DNA of 64,000 nucleotides, taken from NCBI GenBank assembly GCA_017311315.1, contig CM029613.1, positions 188,501 to 252,500 of the forward strand. Reading direction: 5' to 3'. A program made the position numbers and the translations under genes. The first letter of the stretch is position 1. Each line of letters opens with the position of its first letter. Of this stretch, positions 1 to 11,020 are shown piece by piece. The notes under the pieces were generated by a model, which had not been told where the DNA came from, ran no database searches, and worked only from the letters and a program-made list of their open reading frames with translations. The DNA comes from Dendrocalamus latiflorus. Taxonomy: Eukaryota; Streptophyta; Magnoliopsida; Poales; Poaceae.

Positions 1-1
1 T

Positions 2-1069
2 GAGGTTGCTATGACAAATCGTCTAGCGGTTGAGTGTCTTGATAGGTCGCTGCAAGATATTATGAATTGTGAATTGCCATTTGGGGGGAAGGTCATGGTA
101 TTTGGTAGAGATTTTAGACAGGTTCTTCCTGTGGTAACACGTGGAACCAGAGCACAGGTGACAGATGCTACATTGCAAAGATCTTATTTGTGGGATAGTA
201 TCAGAAAGATACGGTTGACACGTAACATGAGGGCTCAATCTGACCCATGTTTCTCAGATTACCTCCTTCGAATTGGGAATGGAACTGAAGAGACAATTGC
301 CAATGATTATGTTCACTTGCCAGAAGATATTGTGATTGGTTACACAGATACAGATGATTGTGTAAACAAGCTAATCCAACATGTGTTCCCATCACTTGAG
401 GAGAATGCAAGATCAGCAGCTTATATGAGCACACGTGCCATCCTTTCTACCAAAAATGAACATGTGGATCAGCTAAATGAGAAGATGATTGACAGGTTTC
501 CAGGTGAGGAAAAAGTTTACCATAGCTTTGACTCTGTCGATGATGATTCAACAAACAACTATCCGATTGACTTCCTAAACCCCATCACTCCAAATGGTCT
601 CCCACCGCATGTGCTCAAAGTAAAAATCAACTGCCCTGTGATCCTTCTACGCAATCTTGATCCAAACAATGGATTGTGCAATGGCACGAGGTTAATGGTT
701 AGAGCCTTCCAGAACAACGCTATTGATGCTGAAATTGTTGGTGGGCAGCATGCAGGCAGAAGGGTGTTCCTACCTAGGATTCCAATGTCTCCGTCCGATG
801 ATATTTCACTGCCTTTCAAGATGAGAAGGAAACAGTTTCCGATTCGCCTAAGTTTTGCAATGACCATAAACAAAGCGCAGGGGCAGACCATCCCAAATGT
901 TGGCAGCTACCTTCCAGAACCGGTATTCTCACATGGACAGCTTTATGTGGCTTTGTCAAGGGGAGTTTCAAGGGAAACAACCAGAATTTTGTCAAAACCA
1001 AACAAGGAACTGGATTCTACAGGGAAAAGCACCAAAAATATTGTATATAAAGATGTGTTGAACTGCTGA
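2..1069 (+). CDS. Helitron PIF1-like helicase, C-terminal part (cut by window edge)
   Basis: This is the C-terminal part of a PIF1/RRM3-type superfamily 1 DNA helicase of the kind encoded by plant Helitrons, where it unwinds DNA for rolling-circle transposition. The frame is open to the left edge, so the true start lies outside; the first ATG inside is at position 11. Visible motifs in order: a motif III region FGRDFRQVLPVV, with R where the family usually has a second G; a middle segment LKVKINCPVILLRNLDPNNG; motif V, AMTINKAQGQTI; and motif VI, LYVALSRG. The last 350 or so residues contain no stop, so the copy is fairly young or was recently active, but the G-to-R change near motif III may harm it. 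A Helitron-like 3' end lies about 1.2 kb downstream in the same orientation, consistent with a single element. The Rep part must lie to the left. Confidence 0.88.
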   Translation, partial: EVAMTNRLAVECLDRSLQDIMNCELPFGGKVMVFGRDFRQVLPVVTRGTRAQVTDATLQRSYLWDSIRKIRLTRNMRAQSDPCFSDYLLRIGNGTEETIANDYVHLPEDIVIGYTDTDDCVNKLIQHVFPSLEENARSAAYMSTRAILSTKNEHVDQLNEKMIDRFPGEEKVYHSFDSVDDDSTNNYPIDFLNPITPNGLPPHVLKVKINCPVILLRNLDPNNGLCNGTRLMVRAFQNNAIDAEIVGGQHAGRRVFLPRIPMSPSDDISLPFKMRRKQFPIRLSFAMTINKAQGQTIPNVGSYLPEPVFSHGQLYVALSRGVSRETTRILSKPNKELDSTGKSTKNIVYKDVLNC

Positions 1070-1920
1070 GCGTGGTCAAAGAAGGATACGATCTTGGTGT
1101 AAGTGGTCGTAAGAAGACTTACGACCACGGCAAATCGTCAATAGACGTGGTCGAAAGGCGTTCGACCATGGCAAAACTAAAGGAGGCATGATCGGGAGGA
1201 CCTACGACCACGATAAGGCAAAGTAGGAGGTGTTCGAGCGGTTTACACCAAAATTTAGTTTAATATGAGAATAGCTCTTTCTATTGGGATTTAAGCCTTT
1301 GTGACATGCTCGGCAGTTAGGCATGGTCAAGAGGACCTACAGCAAAACAAAAAGAGGCGTGCTCAAGAGGACCTACGACCATAGTAAGGCAAAGTAGGAG
1401 GCGATCGAGTGGTTTACGACCACGTTGAAGGAACGCAGAGCGTGGTCGTAAGGGGTTATCGACCACGGCCAAGGACAGTGTTTTTACGACCACGGCAAAC
1501 CTACAGTAACTTTGCATGATGGTCGTAAGGAGTAAGATCGTGGTCGTAAAGCTAGCAGGCGTGGTCGAAAGGCGGTCGACCACGGCAAAATCGAAAGCAG
1601 GTGTGATTGGGAGCATCTACGACCACGAACACGCAAAGTCGAAGGTGGTCTGAAGACGTACGACTGCAAAGAAGAAGATTAAACGTGGTCGAAGGAGGCT
1701 ACGATCACGTTATGAAGGTTTCGACCACGGTGAACAGTGATCGCCAGCATCACTGCGTGGTCGTAAAGAGTTGCGATCACAGTAACTCGAGAGCGGCTGA
1801 AGGAAGACAGTGCAGCGATATAGCGGAGCGGTCGTAAACTTATACAGTGATGTTACGACAACGACTCAAAGCGATCGGTGCCGAGTTTGAGTGGTCGTAC
1901 GGCCACTGCATACCCTGGGG
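1070..1920 (+). repeat. Palindrome-rich CGTGGTCG array in Helitron 3' region
   Basis: Short motifs of the form CGTGGTCGTAAG and their reverse complement TTACGACCACG recur many times at irregular spacing, often as facing pairs 10-25 bases apart that could form hairpins. Spacers often contain GGCAAA or AAGGAGG. The array begins straight after the helicase stop and ends before an A/T-rich stretch. It has no credible coding content; the open frames in it follow the repeat. A related array lies at 30317-30588, next to another Helitron-type end. Confidence 0.7.
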
Positions 1921-2230
1921 CCCAGCAGTAAGTCATACATAATATAGATATTACATGTAAAAACAAAAGAAGAAAAAGCTTACTGTGTTTCATATTTCTT
2001 TATGTGACAAAAATGTTTGTTTTCTTTGTAGCCTCAAGTTTAAACAATGTGGGGATGAAGAAAGTCGTTAGTGGGTGAGTCCAATGATGTTGTCGCCTCC
2101 TTAAAGGATCAGTCGTTATGTGACATTTATTATGTGACAAAAATATTTGGTTATACAATATATGAGACGTGAATCTTAATGAATCCGATTGTTCGTTTTA
2201 TTTTTTACAAATTTTATCTTGTTTTGTATT

Positions 2231-2262
2231 TTACCGTAGTGTTAGCACGGGCACTATACTAG
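2231..2262 (+). mobile_element. Helitron 3' terminus (hairpin plus CTAG)
   Basis: The sequence has the usual layout of a plant Helitron 3' end: an imperfect hairpin (CCGTAGTGTTAGCACGG, about four paired bases), then GCAC, a short spacer and the terminal CTAG at 2259-2262. It lies downstream of the helicase in the same orientation, so it most likely ends that element. The base after CTAG is G, where a fresh insertion would usually be followed by T, so the junction may have mutated. Confidence 0.65.
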
Positions 2263-3101
2263 GGTATGCTAGGGTTAGACATGCGGCATTGCTGTAACAG
2301 ATTAATTGGAAGAGCAAACCACAAACGCAGCGGCGGAACATGGAACCGGAACGGAGGGAGAGAGGGAGGAATTGATAGAGTCGGGGAGGGAGAATCGATG
2401 AAGCAAGGAAAGGAAACCCCTAATTAATCCGATGAGATCCCCTTGCCCTTGCCCTGGATGCGATGCAGCAAGGAGGGAGAGGAGGAGGATTACCAGCGAG
2501 AGCGAGGGGGGGAGGAAAGAAGACGCAAGACTCTGGACCCTCTTCTTCTCCGCCTTAGCCTAGCAAAGAGTGAGCCAAAGAGCTTAGCAAGCTCCGCTCC
2601 TCGGGCGGGGCAATGGCTCTGCTCTCTTCACAGGTGTGGGTGGTTAGTTAATGACATCTCGAGCCGACCGAGGGACAGCGCGCTCGCTCCCGCCCGACCC
2701 CTGCCTTGCCTGTAAATACTAATGCTGTGATAAATAGTAAAATAATAAATAGATCTATCTAAACTAATAATGCACCTAAGAAACAATCCTAAAGCCACAC
2801 AGAAAATTGTACCACACAGTCATTAGCTATCCTAAGTACACCCAGAAATTTACGGAGAAGACAAGTGATGGAAGGGTAGAACATGCATGCACGATGCATC
2901 TGCTCCTTCCTTCACTCGTGGCGATGCACAGGAGAAAGACCTATTCTAGATTATGGTATTTTGATACCACGGGTCTCAATTAATTATCCTATAGAGAGAG
3001 AAGGAGCAAGATCCATCTCAATCGTCTCATCTAATGTAATCTAATCCTACCTAGCTAGCTAGTTCCATCTGTTTCCAGCTAGCTGTCGGGTCTGGATCCA
3101 A
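2263..3101. other. Flank of Helitron; possible decapitated 5' region of a minus-strand gene
   Basis: No gene can be assigned. From 2300 to 2700 the minus strand is rich in CT and reads like a plant 5' leader (pyrimidine runs, TTCGATTCTCCCTCCC) up to an ATG near 2342, after which the frame runs into the Helitron end. This could be the promoter and first bases of a gene cut off by the insertion, but the protein is too short to identify. The plus-strand frame at 2443-2715 has no recognisable domain. Confidence 0.25.
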
Positions 3102-3104
3102 TTA

Positions 3105-3764
3105 GGCGCTGTTTATATTAGATTCCGCTTCTAGTTTCTATTTAAAATTACTCAAAAATCAATCCCTATAAGGGCCTGTTTGAGAGAGCTCCACCACTGA
3201 AAATGTGGATCTGGAGCAGCAGCTCCACCGTGGATCTGGGATCCCACCATGGAGTGTTTGGCTTGTACAGCAGCTCCAGATCCACGAAATTGAGATTTTG
3301 GTGGGAATTGCCACTTTTGGTGGGATGGGGTGTGTAACCAGTGGCATTGGTGGGTAATTACCACCCAACTCCACGGTGGAGCACCCCTTGAGGAGCTCCA
3401 TGAAATCCATGGATCTGGCCCTCAGATCCAGGATTTTGGTAGATCCAGATTTCGCGGAGCTGGAGCGTTTGGGTAAAATTTCGTGGAGTGGAACTGTTTT
3501 TCGTGGATCTGGAGATGGTGGAGCTCTCCCAAACAGGCCCTAAATATCTAGTTTTCTCCACTCCTCTCGTTACCGTCTTATTTCGGAAATAAGTTAGCGA
3601 GTTACAAGTACATCATATACTCCACTTCTCTTAGTCCTGTCACACGCACGCATCTCTCTTACACTTTTTTCACCACTTGTTCCTCCTTCTAAAAGCCACT
3701 TTTTTCAGCTATTACTATTTATTTTTAACCAAAACTGTCATCAAAAGTCAATATGAACACCCCC
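3105..3764. mobile_element. Tourist-like MITE (outer), TTA target duplication
   Basis: The left end begins GGCGCTGTTTATATTAGATT and the right end, read on the minus strand, begins GGGGGTGTTCATATTGACTT. Both sides carry TTA (3102-3104 and 3765-3767), as expected for PIF/Harbinger-type MITEs. A second MITE (3172-3540) sits inside it, so the element itself is about 290 bp. The ends are only partly conserved, so this is an older insertion than the nested one. Confidence 0.6.
3172..3540. mobile_element. Tourist-like MITE, 369 bp, copy 1
   Basis: Terminal inverted repeats of about 24 bp (GGGCCTGTTTGAGAGAGCTC; the other end differs by about one base) are flanked by TAA on both sides (3169-3171 and 3541-3543). 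The interior repeats GTGGATCTGGAG-type words. It is inserted within the MITE at 3105-3764. A second copy of the same length lies at 54323-54691. Short open frames inside are not genes. Confidence 0.88.
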
Positions 3765-3767
3765 TTA

Positions 3768-4080
3768 TGTTGTTAATTTTTTTTTCGTCGAAACTCAATT
3801 AGTACTATACCACTAATCAATATGTATAGCATCAGCGGAAGAAGTAGTGGATATATGTGAGACCGTTTGGAGATCATCTTATGTTTGTGATGAGTATTTA
3901 ACTATGCTTGTACTTTGGTGTCGAAATTTGAGTTTGATTTTGTGTCTCTTGTAATCTGAGAGACAGTGGTCTAACCACTATGCAAAGACAGTCCAACTGG
4001 CCGAGAAAGGTAGTCCAACTGGAATTGCAATAGTACCGCCCTGTAGTTGACGTTAGCTATTTTTCAGAGAGGTATTTGTT
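3768..4080. other. A/T-rich intergenic sequence, no gene seen
   Basis: The stretch holds a T run and otherwise unremarkable A/T-rich sequence leading into the dispersed repeat that follows. I see no coding signal. Confidence 0.4.
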
Positions 4081-6560
4081 GCGTTGCGCAAAGTTTTTGA
4101 GAGTGGTGCGACCTGCTAAAGGTTAGCAGTCCGATCGGAAAGGAGTCAAGCGGTCCGGCCAGATTGGAGTCGGGCGGTATGACCGGCATGGGTACCGCGG
4201 TCAGACCGGCCCCCCTGTTACCAAGAGGAGTTCAAGTCGATTTTTGGCAATATGATCGACCGTTGGTTAGTGGTCATACCGACCTTTAGGAAGTTAAGTG
4301 ACTTTAGTTGGTTTTCAGGAGTGTGAGTCCATGCATATCTTGGTTTGCTAATGAGTCAAGTGCATGTTATCTATGCTCGGAATGGTTGCTTGGTCTTTGA
4401 TGTGCATGACACTCAGTGATTGTTTTGGCCAACGGTAGGATAGAGGCTAGGGGAGGTGGCCTAAGGCCACAGCGTGTCGCATAAGCTCGGGTGGAACATC
4501 ATCTCAATCAAAGAATCACGGGAGAAAGGCAAAGATAGTGAAGAGGCAAATGTCTGTATGTGGTGTGCTAATTGGATTTATGCATTTCAAATGGTGATTG
4601 TCCTCGGAGCAAACGCACGATTTTGGTAGCAAGTAATTGGGCATCACGGGCTATATTATTGTATGGTGTGCCATAGGACTAGGGTGTTTAAAGTAGCAAT
4701 AGTCCTCTGAGCAGACGTACGATCTTGGCAGCAAGTCATTGGGTATTATATCTTGATGCGGTGGTTGCTTCGAGGAGAAACACCATGGAGTCCAATGGGT
4801 GATAATTAAAAAAATTATTCAATACCAGTTGGAGAGGCAATATATGAAATCTTGGTGGTGGCCTAAGTGGTTTAGGTCATATCTTGGAGGATGGAGCGTC
4901 TTATCAAGCTATCGAAGCAATAGAAAAGTTGTGCTTTGAAAAACATGCAAGTAGGGCTGTAAATGAGCCGACCTCGAGCGAGCTTGGCCTTCCAAACTCG
5001 AGCTCGGTAGAAGCTCAAGTCGAGCTCGAGTTGGGGTCCAACCTGGACATGGGCTCGAGTTCGGCTCGAGCTCGGCTCGTTGAAACTCGATAATAATAAA
5101 AATAATTTATTATGTACTAATTTTCAATAATAAGAAAAGTTTGAGTTCGAGTTCAGTTCGAGTAACCTTGATAACAGTCAAAATAATTTAAACATGCACT
5201 AATTTTCAATAATAAGAAAAGATCGAGCTCGAGTTCGGCTCGAGTAAGCTCGGTAAGAGTTAATACGTATCACTATTTAAGCTCATATCGAAACTCGTGA
5301 ATTATTCGAGTTTGGCTCGGTGAAGCTCGCAAGCTCAAGATCAAACTTGAGTTCGGCTCGTTGAAAGTTCGAGCTGAGCTCAAATCAAGTCTAGAACGAG
5401 CCGAACTCGAGTAGCTCGCGAGTTTCGAACTTTTTTTACAGCCTTACGTGCAAGTATGTGTGAGTGTAAAACCCATTTGTATGTGGGTTACCGTGTTTTT
5501 CTATTTGTAAGTGGTTGTGTTCACTAAATGTGTGTTGATTAGGATTTTGTGAGAGGTGAGAAAACTCTACTATATAAACCCTTATGTGTTGAGAATAGTA
5601 GCACTCTAGATGAGAGATTATGGTTTCCTTGTGTTGGAGTCTTATATGTGTGATCTAGGGTTAGAGCTCAGTCCTCCATAAGAGAGTGGTTGTAAAACAT
5701 TCATTTTTAAGTGAAATGAACATCCAAATTTCTTCCAAGTGAGTCGTGCCATAGATTCCGAATTTTGCTTTTAATTTGTTTGGCTTTCTTGTTTAGATTT
5801 CATCTCCTCTTGATCTTTTCTAGTGCCAAGGACATATAAGAGGCAGAGATATCTCTTAAAGATCCGATCCTATACATCTAGGCATGATCTAGGAAAAGTT
5901 CTTATGATTGCTCAGTTTTCCTCAAGAGTGAGGTAATTTTATGGTTTCGATCTTGTGGACGATTTGACTTGAGTTCGTGTTGTGGTATAGTTTACTATGA
6001 CATATGAGAAACCATATAAGGTTATCTAGATTATTAAAGACTCATAGCAAGAGTAGATTAAGATTTCACTCTTTTCCCCAATTTTGGTGCAATTTTTCTT
6101 GTTTTGGATAAAGATCAGAATTTTGATATTGATCTTCTAAATCTATTATTAGAATAGGTTTTTGACATCCTAGAGATGACTTGTATCAAGTTTTACTCTA
6201 TTTGGTTCAGTGGTTTGAAAGTTAGCTCTTTGATCGTGTGCAGTGCTGTTATGTACTCGGCCTCGGCAAGCAATCATATTGATGTGAGCAGTTCGACCGG
6301 AGATCCCGATCAGACTGGTGATCCGAGCGGTTAGACCAGCCGGTGGACCGGCCGCCCCTCGACCAGTGTTTAGACCAGTGAAATAGAAAAGTCTATGATG
6401 GTTTGTGTTCTCAATCTCTTAGTTTTGATAAGTTTGTGAGTTTATATTTTTGTTGTATTGAGTTAATAATACTTAGAATTTGTTTTAAACAAGTCATTTA
6501 CGCCAGTGACTTGCGACCCGATCCTACAATATATACATTAGAATTCCTTCATTAATTTTT
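4080..6560. repeat. Dispersed repeat family 1, copy A (old LTR-retrotransposon-like)
   Basis: This stretch shares an ordered series of phrases with 20155-22270, 32425-32990 and 40010-41450. Examples are GTGAGAAACC-type words, a passage around 'agtgccaaggacatataag', a passage with 'catatgagaaaccatataaggt'-like words, and GGTCAGACCG motifs at 4140-4215 and 6290-6370. There is no open frame of note. Its size, copy number and lack of coding suggest a degenerate, non-autonomous LTR-type element or its LTRs, but I could not find TG...CA ends. A hAT element (4952-5446) is inserted in it. Confidence 0.5.
4952..5446. mobile_element. Non-autonomous hAT element, 495 bp
   Basis: The ends are TAGGGCTGTAAA on the left and, on the minus strand, TAAGGCTGTAAAAA on the right. 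The flanks CATGCAAG (4944-4951) and CGTGCAAG (5447-5454) match at 7 of 8 bases, as in a hAT target duplication. The related repeat near 40541-40560 has the same flanking text without the element, so it serves as an empty site. The interior is made of degenerate CTCGAG/GGCTCG words. Confidence 0.82.
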
Positions 6561-6602
6561 GGCGACCTGTCTGTCTCGCATTCGATCGTCGTGACAATTT
6601 AA

Positions 6603-6890
6603 GGGTGTGATCAAAATGGCTTGAGCTTTTGGCTTCAGCTTATTTTTGCACTATTCATAAATTTCGTCTTTTTCTGAACTTTTGGCTTTTTTTTGAGTTT
6701 TTTTACCGGTTCTTTTTTTCCTCGTATTTGTTTACATTATACGTGATGGGCTAATATGTTTTTTCTATTTTTAAATTTTTTTAAATTTAATTATGGTAAA
6801 TAAGCCTCTGTCAGCTACAGTGCTTTTTTCAGCCAGCTACAGTGTTTTCAGCCATAAGCCACAGGCTTTTCAGCCATTTTGATCACAACC
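6603..6890. mobile_element. Tourist-like MITE, family 2, copy 1
   Basis: The terminal inverted repeats are GGGTGTGATCAAAATGGCT and, on the minus strand, GGTTGTGATCAAAATGGCT, with TAA on both sides (6600-6602, 6891-6893). The interior carries the phrases CAGCTACAGTG and GTAAATAAGCC that recur at 44068-44340, 49144-49420, 57680-57895 and 59675-59880. Confidence 0.85.
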
Positions 6891-7069
6891 TAAGTCAACG
6901 ACATGCAGGTAGTACGTAGAGTCCACGGAGCAGTGAGTTCAAAAAAAAAAGGAAAGAAAAAAGACTTGGAATCCATTTCTTTTTTTCTTTGGAAACGTTG
7001 GTGGCGTTTGAACTTTGAAGAACAATTAATAATCCATGTTATAGTGCCAAATTGCCCGGTGCAGACTAA

Positions 7070-7661
7070 GGCCCTGTTTGGCACAGCTTCACCAACAGCT
7101 TCATAAACTGTTGTGAGCTGTTTTTTACCAAACACCCTTTTTGCAAACAGCTTCATGGGTGAAGCTCCTTTTTTTGTGCTCTCACAAAGGAATTGAGAGA
7201 GGTGAAGCTGAAAAAAGTAGCTTTTCACAGCTCTCTAACTCAGACCCGCAGTCCTAGGAACTCACTGCCCCTCTGGTTCACCAAAATTACACGCATTTGC
7301 CACTAATCCATCCCGTTCACCTTTCCCGTTCACGAAACATAAACAATGCACTAATATTGCTTCCTAATGATTTTAATTTTTTATTATTTTTTATTTTAAT
7401 GTTTTAATTCATACTCATTCAAATATATTGTTTTTTAATTCATGACCATATACAAACATACAACTCCAAATGTTAGAACAAGTCAGGTAGACAGGGGCAT
7501 CTTGGACAATTGCCCTCTCAGCTATGCATGAAGCTGTTGGTGAAGCTGTTTTGCCAAATAGTTTTCCAAAACAGATTTAGCTTCATCGGTGAAGCTGCTC
7601 GTGAAGCTGAAACAAAAAAAAACAGCTTCACTAGTGAAGCTGAGCTGTGCCAAACGGGGCC
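7070..7661. mobile_element. Tourist-like MITE, 592 bp
   Basis: The ends GGCCCTGTTTGGCACAGCTT and (minus strand) GGCCCCGTTTGGCACAGCTC are flanked by TAA at 7067-7069 and 7662-7664. Subterminal regions repeat GTGAAGCTG and its complement. The A/T-rich centre has no coding signal. Confidence 0.85.
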
Positions 7662-7751
7662 TAAGCTAAGCAAACCAATTTTGCTCTGTTTAGAATTAAT
7701 AGCCAAGCAATTAAACCAGTTTTGCAACCTCTCAATTGTTGTGCAAACCAG

Positions 7752-7753
<2 letters not shown>

Positions 7754-7844
<91 letters not shown>

Positions 7845-7856
7845 TACATACCGTGA
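7754..7856. repeat. (AT)n then (CA)n microsatellite
   Basis: About 75 bases of pure AT repeat are followed by a short CA tract and CATA repeats. The open frames here (IYIYIY... and HTHTHT...) are only the translated repeat. Confidence 0.95.
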
Positions 7857-8598
7857 GCAGGCCGAATGACATATGTATATCTGCACAGTGGTTGACCTGC
7901 CTGACCATACAATTAGTAGCCGGGGCAGCGGCATTCGATCGATCAGGAAATCTAACGGATGAATAATGATTTACCATTCATATGTAATAATGAAACTCGA
8001 AGAAGTATAACAACTCTTCGAGCAAGTTGGCTTAACGTGGCGCGTACATACAAACATAATTGGCCGGCTTCCCTAATCAATACTACTATACTACTAATCG
8101 AACAGACCAAATGGAATCTGTAGTTGGAGCAGGCACCATTAATTATATTGCCCTGCTCCATTTACCAGTAGCATGCAGCCAAGCTCATGTTGGGCTATTA
8201 ATTTAATTAATGGCTGCTGCCTGCGTCAATACAAATTTGTTGTTGTAAGAAACAGTACAAGGTGGTGATTGTAAGATAGAAAAAGGATCCGTGTTTACAA
8301 CCACTACAAAGTTGTTGCAAATCTATCCAAAAAGAAAAGAGGGAAAAAAGGGAGAAACAAAAACAAACAATTGTGTATGCAAGCACTAATCATCTTTTCC
8401 TCCGGTGTTTAATTATAAGGTTGCAAATTGATCCCTTGTTTCTTTCCTGGGGTTCTCTCAGACAATCATATCGATTATGGGCAGCATAATATAATTCCAG
8501 CAAAATGCAGAGTCGAAAACAAGAATGTGTTTCGTTTTTGTCGCCGTTTCAACACAATAATGCTCCCGTTTGTAGCTCACGGTACAAGAATAATAATA
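7857..8598. other. Intergenic sequence, no gene seen
   Basis: This is A/T-rich sequence without domain-bearing frames, repeats or splice-framed exons that I can recognise. Confidence 0.4.
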
Positions 8599-8829
8599 CT
8601 CCCACTATCCAATTTTATAAGACGTATTTTCTCTTGATATATAGATATAATTATTATCTCTAAACACTATATTTAATACATACATATAAAGAATAATAAG
8701 TAAAACTACATATTTATTATAAGTATAAAGAAAATATCATATTAATTTTATATTAAAAAATAAAATATACTCTATATTTATAGATAAAATTATTTGAAAA
8801 ATATGTCTTATAAATTTGTACATATGAAG
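8599..8829. mobile_element. Stowaway-like MITE, 231 bp
   Basis: The left end CTCCCACTATCC followed by TTTATAAGACG and the right end (minus strand CTTCATATGTAC followed by TTTATAAGACA) form terminal inverted repeats, flanked by TA at 8597-8598 and 8830-8831. The TA duplication and the A/T-rich body fit the Tc1/mariner-related Stowaway group. Confidence 0.72.
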
Positions 8830-9113
8830 TACTATTGGGTGAGTTCTTTTGGGCTGATGGCTTAAATATTTAAATTCTGGTTGTTCGTACGAGGCAATAC
8901 GCAGAGAGAAATAGTCGCATACGATTTTGACCAGTACAGCTAAACTCAGTAAATTTTTTACTATATTTATTTATTAATCTCGTCTAGTTACTGTAGACTA
9001 ATAAACTTTAAGTCCAAAACAACCGGCGACTATCTGCACCATAAACTGACCCGTTGCGTTGCGTCATGCTTTGACTTTGGCACCTTACGATGTACTTACT
9101 AGTAGTATTATTG

Positions 9114-10385
9114 TTAGGAGGCAACTTCCAACATGCGAGGAGACGTGGCCGCGTCAACCTCCTCCCCCTTGACGTAGCGCCTCTCGCGCCCCGCGGACCA
9201 CAGCGCCGTCCGCCGCGCGATCGGCAGCCACCGCCTCCGCGCTCTCTCCTCCTCCGTCAGCCTCTCCCTCACCTCCGCGCGCAGCCGCCGCAGGCTCACG
9301 ATCTCCGACACGGACCGCACTCCGGACGGTATCATCCTCGCCGCGGACGCAGCAGACACAGGCTCCCCGGCGTCCACTGCCTCCGAGCTGCTGCAGCCGC
9401 AGCCGCCTCGCCTCGCGCCCATAACCCTGGCCTTGCTCTCCAGCAGCCGCTTCTTCTCCGTCTCCTCCTTGATCGTCACACAGACGATGCCGCCGCCGCC
9501 GTCGTCGCACTTCGGCTCCTCCGTACATAGCTGCTCCTGCGCGTCGTCGGGGGAGGGGAACCGCCCGCTCGACATGGAGCGCAGCATCTCGCCGTCGAGC
9601 GCGATGAGGTCGGCGGAGTTGAGGTCGCTCCACCGGCTCTTGAACACCACGTCCGACACGATGATGCGGTGCATGTGCCTGTCCAAGCACTGCGCGTGCG
9701 CGGGGGCCTTCCTCTCCGGCTCCTCGAACCGCGACGACGGCACGCGCTCCACGAAGATGTCCAGGAGGTCACGGCCTGAGACGGCGGAGCCAGGGTCGGG
9801 AGCGTCGAAGCGGTCGGAGGCGCCGAAGACGAAGCGGGCGCTGGCGGCGTACTTGAGGCCGAGTGCGGCGGCGTCGGGGTCCACGCGCGTACGGCACAGC
9901 GGGCAGCTCGCGTTGGACTCGAGCCAGCGGTCGACGCAGTCGAGGTGGAAGGCGTGGCGGCAGCGCGGGAGGAGGCGGAGGAGGTCATTGTCGTCGAAGT
10001 GGGCCAGGCACACCGCGCACTCCAGCCCCTGGCGCGCCCCGCGGAGCGCGGCGAAGCGGAAGAAGGGGAGCGACTCGATGACCGGCTTGGCGACGCCGGT
10101 GGGTTGCACCGCGTCATTGCCGGCAACGTTGGCGTCGGCGACGGGCAGGGCGGCGGTGGGCAGGGGGAAGGAGGAGTGGCAGAACTTGGCGTACATGAGG
10201 AGGAGGAAGATGAGCGACAAGATCATGGTGAAGATGCTGACAACGATGGCGACTCTGGGCCGGAAAGAGAGCTTGATGCCGACTCCCTCGGGAGTCTCTG
10301 GAGCAGCCTCGGCGGTGGCCGGCTGCGCCGCCGCGACGCAAGCCATCGCAGAGAGGAGCAAGGCGAGGAGAGGGAGGCGGGCCAT
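9114..10385 (-). CDS. ATL-family RING-H2 finger E3 ubiquitin ligase
   Basis: The 423-residue single-exon product has the ATL layout. There is a hydrophobic N-terminus (about 1-20, probable signal peptide), a transmembrane segment (about 44-66), and a segment PVIESLPFFRF just before the RING. The RING-H2 domain spans C123-C164, with ligands C123, C126, C142, H144, H147, C150, C161 and C164, and W154. The spacing (C-x2-C-x15-C-x-H-x2-H-x2-C-x10-C-x2-C) is canonical. Such proteins are membrane-anchored E3 ligases that pass ubiquitin from E2 enzymes to substrates. The long tail (165-423) has no known domain, but the PFFRF region and a VSEIV-type motif recall the ATL13/42/43 branch. ATL genes usually lack introns, as here. 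The start is the first ATG before the signal sequence. The opposite strand also has long open frames because the gene is very GC-rich. Confidence 0.93.
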   Translation of the reverse strand: MARLPLLALLLSAMACVAAAQPATAEAAPETPEGVGIKLSFRPRVAIVVSIFTMILSLIFLLLMYAKFCHSSFPLPTAALPVADANVAGNDAVQPTGVAKPVIESLPFFRFAALRGARQGLECAVCLAHFDDNDLLRLLPRCRHAFHLDCVDRWLESNASCPLCRTRVDPDAAALGLKYAASARFVFGASDRFDAPDPGSAVSGRDLLDIFVERVPSSRFEEPERKAPAHAQCLDRHMHRIIVSDVVFKSRWSDLNSADLIALDGEMLRSMSSGRFPSPDDAQEQLCTEEPKCDDGGGGIVCVTIKEETEKKRLLESKARVMGARRGGCGCSSSEAVDAGEPVSAASAARMIPSGVRSVSEIVSLRRLRAEVRERLTEEERARRRWLPIARRTALWSAGRERRYVKGEEVDAATSPRMLEVAS

Positions 10386-11020
10386 GGGGAATACGACTAG
10401 TGGATGTGTGTGTTAGTGCGGGGGTGGGGTGTGGAAGGAGGACGGAGAGGATGCCATGAACACGGCCGGAAGACGAGGCGAGGGGCTCCGGCTCCGGTGG
10501 TGTTTGGACTTTTGGGATGCTTGTTTTCTTATACCATGCGAGCTGCGGTGGGCGGGTCCCACGCCACGCATGTATTTGATTTTTCAGCCATAGGATGTTC
10601 TTTGAGATCTGTGCTTTCTGATTTTGGGCTCCAAACTCAACCAATTAAGAGCATCCACGACCACAGGTCCTTCATTTCACTTGGATATCATATGCATGCA
10701 TGCATCCTCTGGCTGACGTGCGCAAGGTAAGTAAGCCAAGCGTAACTTGGGATCATTCTGGACCATCCGATCAGAAAAACAAGTATTCAAACTAAATGCT
10801 AGGTACCGTCGGTACAGCACTTGTGCCACGGTATTCTCTAGAACTGAAGCAAATTAGTCGCCATGGAGCTCTTTGTCCTTGCGCCCTTGGAATTTTGGAC
10901 ATATCTAGCACTGTATAAACTATTAATTCTAATTTTAGCCCTCTGCGTACGGTAATTCCATTTCTGGCCCCCCATTTCCACCGCGGGATTGTGCGGAGCT
11001 GACACATGGCCGGTCGTGCC
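10386..11020. other. Upstream region of the ATL gene
   Basis: This stretch includes the presumed leader and promoter of the minus-strand ATL gene. No motif is clear enough to annotate. I see no other gene. Confidence 0.35.

Noticed and set aside
7732..7977. IYIYIY / HTHTHT frames
   Set aside because: Translated AT and CA microsatellite.
9433..10416. 327-codon plus-strand frame over the ATL gene
   Set aside because: Shadow of the RING-H2 gene, with no domain.
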